A stretch of DNA of 26,065 bases, taken from a virus. The DNA lies in IMG/VR virus record IMGVR_UViG_3300047552_002587, positions 1 through 26,065 of that record; one strand, 5' to 3'. Position numbers and translations under genes: made by a program. The notes beneath the pieces are model-generated. The model worked only from the letters and a program-made list of their open reading frames with translations, made no database searches and was not told the DNA's origin. How positions within the stretch are numbered: position 1 is the first letter of the stretch; each line of letters opens with the position of its first letter. This document shows, piece by piece, positions 1 through 6,720 of the stretch.

Positions 1-120
1 GGAGAGGGAGAGGGAGAGGGTGGACACGTCCGCTGTGTCGAAGGGGAGAGGGGAGCAGAGGGAAGGGGAAGGGTTAGGTGAAGGGTGGCTGGGGTTAGTT
101 GTGGGAGAGAGAGAGGGTTT
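1..120 (-). terminator. Candidate Rho-dependent terminator after the minus-strand operon
   Basis: RNA read leftward past the fibre gene stop would be C-rich, nearly free of G and full of YC dinucleotides, which is what a Rho utilisation site looks like. Across the 127-bp repeat I count 67 C and 8 G on the transcript strand, and six of the eight G lie in the 20-nt core. There is no GC-rich stem followed by a U-run, so an intrinsic terminator is unlikely. This role is inferred from composition and position only. Confidence 0.35.
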
Positions 121-127
121 TTAGAAA
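1..127. repeat. Left terminal inverted repeat, 127 bp, perfect
   Basis: Positions 1-127 are the exact reverse complement of 25939-26065; I compared the two ends block by block, and the first mismatch inward is position 128 (A, where the other copy would give G). The plus strand here is almost pure purine: three GGAGAG hexamers at 1-18, then a mixed core at 21-40 that can form a GACAC/GTGTC hairpin (23-27 with 35-39), then G-tracts at 43-46, 50-53, 60-62, 65-68 and 71-73 that fit a G-quadruplex pattern. The inner 7 bases include the stop codon of the fibre gene. The outer edge coincides with the window edge, so the repeat may be longer in the real molecule. Confidence 0.97.
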
Positions 128-1239
128 AGGTTTGAGACGTATTCTACTGTAAAAGGTTTTAGATCCCCTGCAATTGTCATATCATTAACTGTTGCTACAT
201 TTGAAGATACGTTTAAATACATTGCTAGTTTTACAGCTGTGGTTATCTTCTTACTTGCATAACCTGACTTTGCTAAGACATTCCCAGCAGGTTCATTATT
301 AGACTGTATCCTCAAAAGCAGTTCGTCATAAGCAAAAGTGTTATTTGCAGTGGATAGCCCTACAATTATAGATATAGCTGATGCAGATGTTGAAGTATTA
401 TAGCACCGAAAGTTAGGTATTTTTAAGTTCACATCCCAGCTGCCTACAGGGAGAGATATTACAGATAATAGGTTGTAGATAATGTTTATAACAATTCCAG
501 AAGCTGCTGTTTTTGTGTAGCTTGTGTTGTAGGAGGCTCTGTAGACCCATTTAGCAGCATCTGCGGGGAAACCAATAGGGAATTTAACATCTGAGTAATA
601 AGGGGAAGAGATTGCAGCATTTACTAAGGTGTAATCTGTTCCGCCGAATACAGTTATTACAGTTTCTACCCCATTATAAGCACCTACTAGAGTTACAATA
701 AAGTATTTAACAGTTGCAGATTGTGTGAGCTTTATTCTGAAACCTACTCCTATTACATTTGTCACATCCCCAGGGATTTTTATAGTAGCTGAGGGAGAGT
801 CTGTAGCCTCAAAAGTCCAAATACCTCCAGTAGTTTTCCAACTGGAAGTGGTAGAAGTTTGTACAGCCCAGTTTGCAGCAGTTTGCCCTGGGGAGTTGGC
901 AAGAGCTCTTACAGTTGAGTTGACAGGATAGTCTGTTAAAGCTCCAGAAGTTGCAGGTATTGAGATAGTCCAAATATCGCCTTTGAGGATAGCCCCTCCT
1001 GCCCCAGAACCGCCAGTTGTAGGGAATAAGTTTGTAGAAGCATCGAAGTTACCTCTGTCATCCCAGAGACCTACGACTAAGTTGTCGGCATAAGCGTTGG
1101 AGGCTGTAAGGTTTGCAACGAGTTCATCAGCTACACTGGTGAAGTTATCGTTTATTTTGCCAGCAGCATCATAAGCGGTATCTCCAGTGCCATCATTTGG
1201 AACTGTACCTCTGTTTATTGGGGTTATTGTTAAGGTCAT
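121..1239 (-). CDS. Tail fibre / tip-distal structural protein
   Basis: Encodes 372 aa. The N-terminus (about residues 9-33) carries the pattern RGTVPNDGTGDTAYDAAGKI followed by NDNF, a short adaptor motif that recurs at the start of many phage fibre proteins and probably anchors the fibre to the tail tip. The rest is rich in Ser, Thr, Asn, Gly and aromatic residues with no enzymatic motif, typical of beta-structured fibre domains. Its ATG overlaps the stop of the upstream tip-protein gene (ATGA), so it is translationally coupled as the last gene of the late operon. The stop codon lies inside the terminal inverted repeat. The fibre role rests on the N-terminal motif and position; receptor specificity cannot be read from the sequence. 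Confidence 0.7.
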   Translation of the reverse strand: MTLTITPINRGTVPNDGTGDTAYDAAGKINDNFTSVADELVANLTASNAYADNLVVGLWDDRGNFDASTNLFPTTGGSGAGGAILKGDIWTISIPATSGALTDYPVNSTVRALANSPGQTAANWAVQTSTTSSWKTTGGIWTFEATDSPSATIKIPGDVTNVIGVGFRIKLTQSATVKYFIVTLVGAYNGVETVITVFGGTDYTLVNAAISSPYYSDVKFPIGFPADAAKWVYRASYNTSYTKTAASGIVINIIYNLLSVISLPVGSWDVNLKIPNFRCYNTSTSASAISIIVGLSTANNTFAYDELLLRIQSNNEPAGNVLAKSGYASKKITTAVKLAMYLNVSSNVATVNDMTIAGDLKPFTVEYVSNLF

Positions 1240-3461
1240 AAGTCGTTATCCATAGTTGTAGTGGAGGAATCAAAAGTCCAGATACCATCAAAAGTTCTTG
1301 CAGGGCTTCCTGCGGATGAGGTAAAGTTATGGATGACTTTTTGAAAGCAGTCACCGTTTGAGTTTGTAGACTTTACTTCTAACCTGCCGTGAGTTGTGAA
1401 GGTATGTGCTGGGATGTATAAAGTGCAAGAAGTTGTAAATGTTTCTAAAGTTGCGATAAGTATAGTGTCGTCGTAGAGAGAGACTGTGTAGAGGATTCCA
1501 GCTTCAGAAGTTACACTATCTGTGTAGTATGAAAAAGGTTCAGCTGTTTGTAGGTAGCGATTTCTATGCGCCCAGTTTAGGGAGATGGTTGTCGCAGGTC
1601 TTTCAGGAGTCCAGTAAGAACCTTCTATTAGTAAATTACCTGGTGGGTAAGGTAAGTGCATTCTTCCTGAAAGGGTTATTGTATTTACAGGAGCTGAGGC
1701 AAGAGGTAAAGTTCCTTGAGAGGTTACGGTTAAGTTTTTAACTGAAACAATATCTCCAGCGAAGTATTTAGTTCTGTCAAGCCCTTGGAAATCTTCAATA
1801 CCTGCGAAGGTAGTGCCTATGGGGTGGATTTCAGGTACAGTGTCTAAGATTCCTCGCTTTACTTCAATTGTTTTTAGCGCAGTGTCTATGGAGGAAACAT
1901 GGACGAGTTCATCCCCTAGGGCTGCGAAAGAGCCGATTGTTAAAGAGCTTATATCTTCAACAGTGTTTATGTGTAAGGTTGTTGAAATTCTGTCAACTGC
2001 GGAGGTTAATTCAGCCCAATAAGAGAAATCTGTAGTACCGTTTTTTGCGTATGTAGAACCTAGAGTTGACCATAGTTCAGCTTCTATACTTGCAGGTGTT
2101 GGGGATTTAGCTGCTACGATATAGCCAGTTTCCATCGGTAGTACAGCTTGAGCCTCAGCATCCCCTTGCCAGATAGCTACAGCGTAATAAGGGACTTCAT
2201 AAAGTCTGAGGGAGTTTATAGGAACTGGAGGTGCTGTAGTAGGTTTCCAACGAGTTTCTTCATAGTCATATCCTGGGATGTCTGAGAACACTACAGGAGC
2301 AATGTTGAAGAAGTCTTCTATGAAATCGATTGCAATTGCTTCATCTTTAGCAGTTCCAAAGTTTATATTCTTAACCCTGAAGTATTTTTTAGAAGTTCCG
2401 AAGGCTTCAGGTAGTTCGAGAGAGAACATATCCCCAGGGTTTAAGATTTCAGCTTCTCGTGAGCATAGAAGCGAACCTGAGAATACGGGTAGTCCTAATT
2501 GCTGTAAATCTCGGTCGCCGATTATCTTTGCAACTCTTTGTGTGGAGATTCCTGAGTAGTTTATTGTTTGTAAAACTGAACCGCCCTGACGCGCGATAAG
2601 GGATATGTTCTTTGCAGTGTAAGAAGCTTTGTCGTAAGTACCGTTGTTTTCGTAGTTTATTTGAATCTCTGAGACTAAGTCAGTTAGAGATTTTCTGGAA
2701 AGGTTTTGGATTGTAACTAAGTTGTCTTCGTTTACTTGAAAAGTGCTGGCATCAGGAGTTTCATAGCGGATAAGTTTTATCATCCATAGACCTGTAAAAC
2801 GGTCTCGGTATATAGAGGCTTGGATATGTTTGGAAACTTCCTGAATGAAATCTTCGATAGAGGATTCTTTATCCCACAGGAAGGAGAAGCCTAGACCCTC
2901 TTCATGGCAGGTGTAAGCGGCACTTTCCCAAGAAGCTGTATCGATGGAGACTTCAGGTTCCCCTAAACCCCATTCGTCGTCAGTTAGACATTCTCGTAAA
3001 ACATGAACAGCATTTATTTCATTTGCAATTGGTGACATCTTTGCTGGATACCATTGAGGGGTTCCTCTGGAGCGTTTGGATATACGAGTCAGGGCAAATT
3101 CCCAGGGTTTCATGTAATAGTTTAACCCGATGTACATTTGTTGCAGGATGGCAGAGGTTATTCCTCGATAAGCTGGTATTGCTTCACCGATGCAGGATTG
3201 TAAGTATGCAGAAGGGGTTTGGCTGGGTGAACCGAATTGAGTTTCAAGATTCCCTGTTATGCCACCTTCGCGAGAAGTTCCTCCGAAAAGGTCAGGGCGG
3301 TTTATGTAGGTAAGACCATCTGCTGTAATTGGAGCATCTAAGAGTTCCTTTGTGTCTACGCGAATGGATAGAATAGCATCAGCGATGCCACTGCATATCA
3401 CGAAGTGCATACCGACATAGTAAGTAGATACTTTAACCTGATTGGATTTTTTTCTACTCAT
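1236..3461 (-). CDS. Tail tip / central fibre protein (Phage-tail_3, D3112-like)
   Basis: Encodes 741 aa. The N-terminal half reads like the conserved tail-tip protein of D3112-like phages and gene transfer agents: YVGMHFVICSGIADAILSIR near the start, then LFGGTSREGG, PWEFALTRI, a Trp-Tyr-Pro segment and an AVHVLRECLTDDEWGLG block. These proteins close the tail tube at the baseplate and act like lambda gpJ. The second half (about 400-741) is beta-rich and contains segments such as SSLTIGSFAALGDELVHVSS, consistent with Ig/FN3-like receptor-proximal domains. It overlaps the 87-aa gene upstream and the fibre gene downstream by 4 bases each (ATGA at both junctions). Family assignment is from remembered motifs, not from a search. 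Confidence 0.75.
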   Translation of the reverse strand: MSRKKSNQVKVSTYYVGMHFVICSGIADAILSIRVDTKELLDAPITADGLTYINRPDLFGGTSREGGITGNLETQFGSPSQTPSAYLQSCIGEAIPAYRGITSAILQQMYIGLNYYMKPWEFALTRISKRSRGTPQWYPAKMSPIANEINAVHVLRECLTDDEWGLGEPEVSIDTASWESAAYTCHEEGLGFSFLWDKESSIEDFIQEVSKHIQASIYRDRFTGLWMIKLIRYETPDASTFQVNEDNLVTIQNLSRKSLTDLVSEIQINYENNGTYDKASYTAKNISLIARQGGSVLQTINYSGISTQRVAKIIGDRDLQQLGLPVFSGSLLCSREAEILNPGDMFSLELPEAFGTSKKYFRVKNINFGTAKDEAIAIDFIEDFFNIAPVVFSDIPGYDYEETRWKPTTAPPVPINSLRLYEVPYYAVAIWQGDAEAQAVLPMETGYIVAAKSPTPASIEAELWSTLGSTYAKNGTTDFSYWAELTSAVDRISTTLHINTVEDISSLTIGSFAALGDELVHVSSIDTALKTIEVKRGILDTVPEIHPIGTTFAGIEDFQGLDRTKYFAGDIVSVKNLTVTSQGTLPLASAPVNTITLSGRMHLPYPPGNLLIEGSYWTPERPATTISLNWAHRNRYLQTAEPFSYYTDSVTSEAGILYTVSLYDDTILIATLETFTTSCTLYIPAHTFTTHGRLEVKSTNSNGDCFQKVIHNFTSSAGSPARTFDGIWTFDSSTTTMDNDL

Positions 3462-3721
3462 AGCTTTTTAACCCCTGTGAATTTGTAGCGAATGATGTCT
3501 TCAGCGATAACATCTTTTGTTTCTAAAAGAGTTTCTACAGAAAGTCCTTGACGAACCGCCACCCGCCATGAGATTTTATTAGCATCACAAAAAGTTTTCC
3601 AGCCACTGACACAACCGCCATAAGCTGAACAATCACTTACAGTTATGATTTCTTTTTTATACTTATTAAGGTTTTCTTTTTCATTTGATTTTTCATCAGA
3701 CCCTTTACCTGAGTTTTTCAT
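3458..3721 (-). CDS. Small tail-tip operon protein, 87 aa, function unknown
   Basis: An 87-aa protein with a Lys/Glu/Asn-rich, probably disordered first 25 residues, followed by a compact domain with a Cys pair (SDCSAYGGCVSG) and the pattern WRVAVRQGLSVETLLETKD. A small protein of this type (Cys-containing turn, then a Trp-Arg segment, then G-(L/I)-x-x-E-x-L-x-x-T-x-D) lies directly upstream of the tip protein in D3112-like phages, where it has no established function. The start is supported by an AGGAA Shine-Dalgarno 4 bases before the ATG, overlapping the region just after the previous gene's TAG stop. It overlaps the tip-protein gene by 4 bases, which suggests a chaperone or accessory role for that protein; this is inference. 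Confidence 0.6.
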   Translation of the reverse strand: MKNSGKGSDEKSNEKENLNKYKKEIITVSDCSAYGGCVSGWKTFCDANKISWRVAVRQGLSVETLLETKDVIAEDIIRYKFTGVKKL

Positions 3722-3729
3722 AACAGTTC

Positions 3730-3963
3730 CTATTTCTTTTTAGCAGTGTCAGCTTTAACTTTTAAAATCCTTAAATCTCCATACCATGCTATTTTAGGAG
3801 ATTTTATCATCCGCGTTCCGAAGAGGACTGGTAGGTTTTTACCAACTTCTACTGAAGGTATTTCAAAAGTTTTATCTGGAGTTGGTGCAGTCTTTTTACT
3901 CTTCTTAGAGAACAGGTAAAAGATTGGGGTTAGTATTAGGTTTATAAGTCCAAGCCATTCCAT
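3730..3963 (-). CDS. Small membrane-anchored tail-tip operon protein, 77 aa
   Basis: A 77-aa protein with a hydrophobic N-terminal segment (WLGLINLILTPIFYLF, about residues 3-18) followed by Lys-rich residues, then the motif VGKNLPVLFGTRMIKSPKIA leading into a Trp-Tyr-Gly-Asp sequence. That P-V-x-F-G-T...W-Y-G-D pattern is characteristic of a small protein encoded just before Phage-tail_3 tip proteins in D3112-like phages and related prophages. The ATG shares one base with the TAA of the upstream gene (TAATG). The hydrophobic segment could be a transient membrane contact during assembly or infection. The precise function is unknown. Confidence 0.6.
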   Translation of the reverse strand: MEWLGLINLILTPIFYLFSKKSKKTAPTPDKTFEIPSVEVGKNLPVLFGTRMIKSPKIAWYGDLRILKVKADTAKKK

Positions 3964-4691
3964 TAGAGTAGTCCTGTAGAAGAGGTCGGGTTAGTCGCAG
4001 GGATATAAGGAAAGCCGCCGAAATTATCCAGATTTGAAAAACCTAGGCATGAAGTTCTGGTTAAGGAGCATCCTTTTCGTAAGGTTAAAGTTCCAGAAGC
4101 GGGAAGGATGAAACCATCAGATATTCTAACTCCAGTTGCTGAGGATGTTAAGATTCCTCTAATCTGGTTTCCTATAATTGCGATACCGCCTGCGAAGTAG
4201 TTATCAGGTTTACCAGTGCTAAGGGTTATATTAGTACCATCAAGGGTATAGACTGCATATGGCGTGGAAAATGCAGAGGCATCTACCCCACAAGCTGTAG
4301 AGTATAAAGTCTTCCAACAGTAAGGTGAGAATTTAGCACCAGCCATTTTTCGGAAAACTGCATTATAACCTGAGTCACAGGATAAGGTTACTAACATACC
4401 TTTTAATTCAGCTTTTACAATCCTACCCTTCCAGAAAAGTTTGCCATCTTTAAAAACCTCAACTATAAGCTGGTCTTCAATGAAGTTATCTACACAACTT
4501 CTAGCGAAAGAGTTTGTAACAGGGAAGGAAAAAGTTACCTCACTTTTCATTAGGTTCTCATGGAGCTGGATGGAGCTACGAGAGCATACTGTAGGTGGGT
4601 AAGTGACACCGTCCAGAGTTTTTGTAAAAAGGTTTGGGTTGAAGGGATATTTAATACCCTGAACCGTTGAGAATAGGTATAGTTCTGACAT
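3963..4691 (-). CDS. Tail assembly protein, BR0599 / DUF2163-like
   Basis: Encodes 242 aa from the ATG at 4691, which gives MSELYLFSTVQGIKYPFNPN and sits directly behind the upstream stop (TAAGATG). The C-terminus, CSLTRTSCLGFSNLDNFGGF followed by PYIP, is the hallmark of the BR0599/DUF2163 family (Cys...Cys...F-x-N...N-F-x-G-F-P). In gene transfer agents the equivalent protein builds the hub of the tail tip and is encoded just before the peptidase and tip genes, the same position as here. Further Cys residues occur mid-protein (SPYCWKTLYSTACGVD). An in-frame ATG at 4745 with an AAGG upstream would add 18 residues ending in a Cys-Arg-Cys sequence; that start would overlap the upstream gene by 53 bases and is less likely. 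Confidence 0.75.
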   Translation of the reverse strand: MSELYLFSTVQGIKYPFNPNLFTKTLDGVTYPPTVCSRSSIQLHENLMKSEVTFSFPVTNSFARSCVDNFIEDQLIVEVFKDGKLFWKGRIVKAELKGMLVTLSCDSGYNAVFRKMAGAKFSPYCWKTLYSTACGVDASAFSTPYAVYTLDGTNITLSTGKPDNYFAGGIAIIGNQIRGILTSSATGVRISDGFILPASGTLTLRKGCSLTRTSCLGFSNLDNFGGFPYIPATNPTSSTGLL

Positions 4692-4692
4692 C

Positions 4693-6720
4693 TTAATACA
4701 CCGACAGTGTGTTTGTTGAAGTATTTGGGATATATAATTTCCCATCTGAACCTTCGATTACTTCTCCAGGGAAGGGGGAGGATATACTTCCCATAACTGT
4801 ACCAAGGAGCGGGTTGACAAGCAGGACAATATTATCTCCAGCACAGGAGATTGCTAAGAAGCCACTTGCTAAAGCTGTTATGTAAATAGGGGAATAACCA
4901 AGAGGATAAGTTGCAAGGATTATTCCAGAACTGCGGGATACTTTGGAAAGTGTCTGTGCACTAGGGTTAGTTACCCAGATATAACCATTCATCAGGCATA
5001 CATGTCTTCTGGTCGCTCCAATGTTTAGGGACAGAGGTATTGTCGCTAAAACTTCTAAAGTTGTTGGGAGAATTTTGTATAAAAACGCAGCTCCTACAGC
5101 CCATAGGAATACTCCGTCGAAGTACATTGAGGTTAGACCTGTGTCTACAATTGTAGTTCCTATAGCTTCAACAACACCAGAAAAACTAACTCGGTACATA
5201 CTAAGCTCTGAGGTGTAAGTGAGGATTCCATAAGGGCTGTAAGCAAGCATTATAGGTACACCTGTCATTGGTGCATAACATACATTTACAAGAGTCCCAG
5301 TTTTTGTATATTTCGCAATACCTGGATTTCCAGAATCCCAGTGAAGTTCCCATATAAATGTGCCATCAGAGACAATTCCACCGAAGCGCACACCAGAACC
5401 TGGGTCTTTATGAGGGATTCCAGTTATGATAGGGATTAGAAGTCCAGTGCTTAAGGAATAGGAGTATATAACTCCCTCCCCTTCGATGAAGATATGGTCA
5501 GAGTCTTTAGCCGTCCATATTCCGCCTGTTAAAGGTAGTTGGATTCTCAGGGAATACTTCGGCGGATACAGGGCATTTATATGTTTATTCGAGGTTATTG
5601 CGGTTAGAGCAACTGAACATATTTTTTTATTCTTGTAAGCAAAAGTTATGCTATCACTGTTTAACCTGACAAGGTGTAGAAATTCTACAGTATAGATGTC
5701 AATAATATCTTCTGTCGGAGGGGTATCGATTAGGATATGGTCAGTTGTATAATCAATTGAAGTTATCGCAGATATTTTTAAATAATATTTCCCAGCTTTT
5801 GTTCGCAGAAGTATATATCTATCCGCTGAAGGAAGTTTTGTAGGGTAGGTTACAAGTGTTGTCGCACCTGCAAGAATTGTTGAATCCTTCAAACGAATAT
5901 CTTTAGTTTTTGTAGGAAACCAAAAGAGCTCAGCTCTACCTTTTAAAACAGACAACGTGTCTTTTAAAGTTTTTATCTCTTCTCTTTGCTGGGTGGAGAT
6001 TGTGAAACTGTAATTTTGGCGAGCATAGTTTTCTGCTTTCAGAACTTCGGACAGACCTAGGTCACTAGCAGCCATTTCAAAAGCTTGGGTATATCTGTGT
6101 TCTATCGTTGTTGAGGTTTGCAGGGGTAGGTCTAAGACAGGGTACTCAGCGAAATAGTCTGGAATTACTGGGAAAATTGTAGGGGCATATCTGTAAAACC
6201 CTCTGAAAGATAGTTTTGCTGAGAAAGAACTACCAGAGGAATCAGAAAAGGAAACCCCTTCTGTGAGGAATCCTTTTACCAGAGGGATAAGCCAAGCTTT
6301 TGCAAAATCTCTACTCACAGGAGCTGTTAAAGTGAATATGGTGTCCGAAACCCCAGCTATAGTTACAACTTCCCAATTAGCAGGGCTTTCAAAGAGGAGA
6401 AAAGTTTTCTCTTCCGCAGGGTATTCTATGGAGGAAAGTATACAGGATATTGAAGAAACCCCAGCGGTAATTGCTGGAAAAAGAGCATACAAATGCCACA
6501 GAGGTAAGTAGAAGGTGTCTAATCCAATTCTCTCTGCTAAAGCTTTTGCATAAGCAAATTCCTCCGCTGAACGGAAGTTGAAAGTATAGTTTGCATAATA
6601 TACAGGCTGCTCTTTGTAGGATTCTAAACTTTCTGAATTTCTACAGCCGATAACAGTCGTCCCCCATTCAAAAACTTCTTCAAAAGTTGTCAGAGGAGCT
6701 ATTGCGAATACATCTGTCAT
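4693..6720 (-). CDS. Distal-tail-like protein with duplicated N-terminal domain fused to a seven-bladed beta-propeller
   Basis: Encodes 675 aa. The first ~380 residues hold two copies of one fold-like unit: residues 43-75 (YTFNFRSAEEFAYAKALAER...LPLW) and 235-275 (YSFTISTQQREEIKTLKDTL...LFWFPT) match in pattern, and each is followed by similar beta-rich stretches (to about 180 and 378). An aromatic-Phe-x-Pro ending of this kind is common in hub proteins encoded right after the tape measure, in the slot of DUF2460 in gene transfer agents. Residues ~385-675 look like a beta-propeller: seven roughly spaced hydrophobic strands include FIWELHW, FLWAVGA, YIWVTNP, FLAISCA and KLYIPNT. The gene overlaps the tape measure gene by 4 bases (ATGA). 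The propeller is presumably exposed and could bind a surface ligand. Confidence 0.65.
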   Translation of the reverse strand: MTDVFAIAPLTTFEEVFEWGTTVIGCRNSESLESYKEQPVYYANYTFNFRSAEEFAYAKALAERIGLDTFYLPLWHLYALFPAITAGVSSISCILSSIEYPAEEKTFLLFESPANWEVVTIAGVSDTIFTLTAPVSRDFAKAWLIPLVKGFLTEGVSFSDSSGSSFSAKLSFRGFYRYAPTIFPVIPDYFAEYPVLDLPLQTSTTIEHRYTQAFEMAASDLGLSEVLKAENYARQNYSFTISTQQREEIKTLKDTLSVLKGRAELFWFPTKTKDIRLKDSTILAGATTLVTYPTKLPSADRYILLRTKAGKYYLKISAITSIDYTTDHILIDTPPTEDIIDIYTVEFLHLVRLNSDSITFAYKNKKICSVALTAITSNKHINALYPPKYSLRIQLPLTGGIWTAKDSDHIFIEGEGVIYSYSLSTGLLIPIITGIPHKDPGSGVRFGGIVSDGTFIWELHWDSGNPGIAKYTKTGTLVNVCYAPMTGVPIMLAYSPYGILTYTSELSMYRVSFSGVVEAIGTTIVDTGLTSMYFDGVFLWAVGAAFLYKILPTTLEVLATIPLSLNIGATRRHVCLMNGYIWVTNPSAQTLSKVSRSSGIILATYPLGYSPIYITALASGFLAISCAGDNIVLLVNPLLGTVMGSISSPFPGEVIEGSDGKLYIPNTSTNTLSVY

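Noticed and set aside
1-127. Telomere-like or hairpin telomere ends
   Set aside because: The strand running 5' to 3' outward at each end is C-rich, opposite to G-rich 3' telomere tails, and no protelomerase gene or long terminal palindrome is present.
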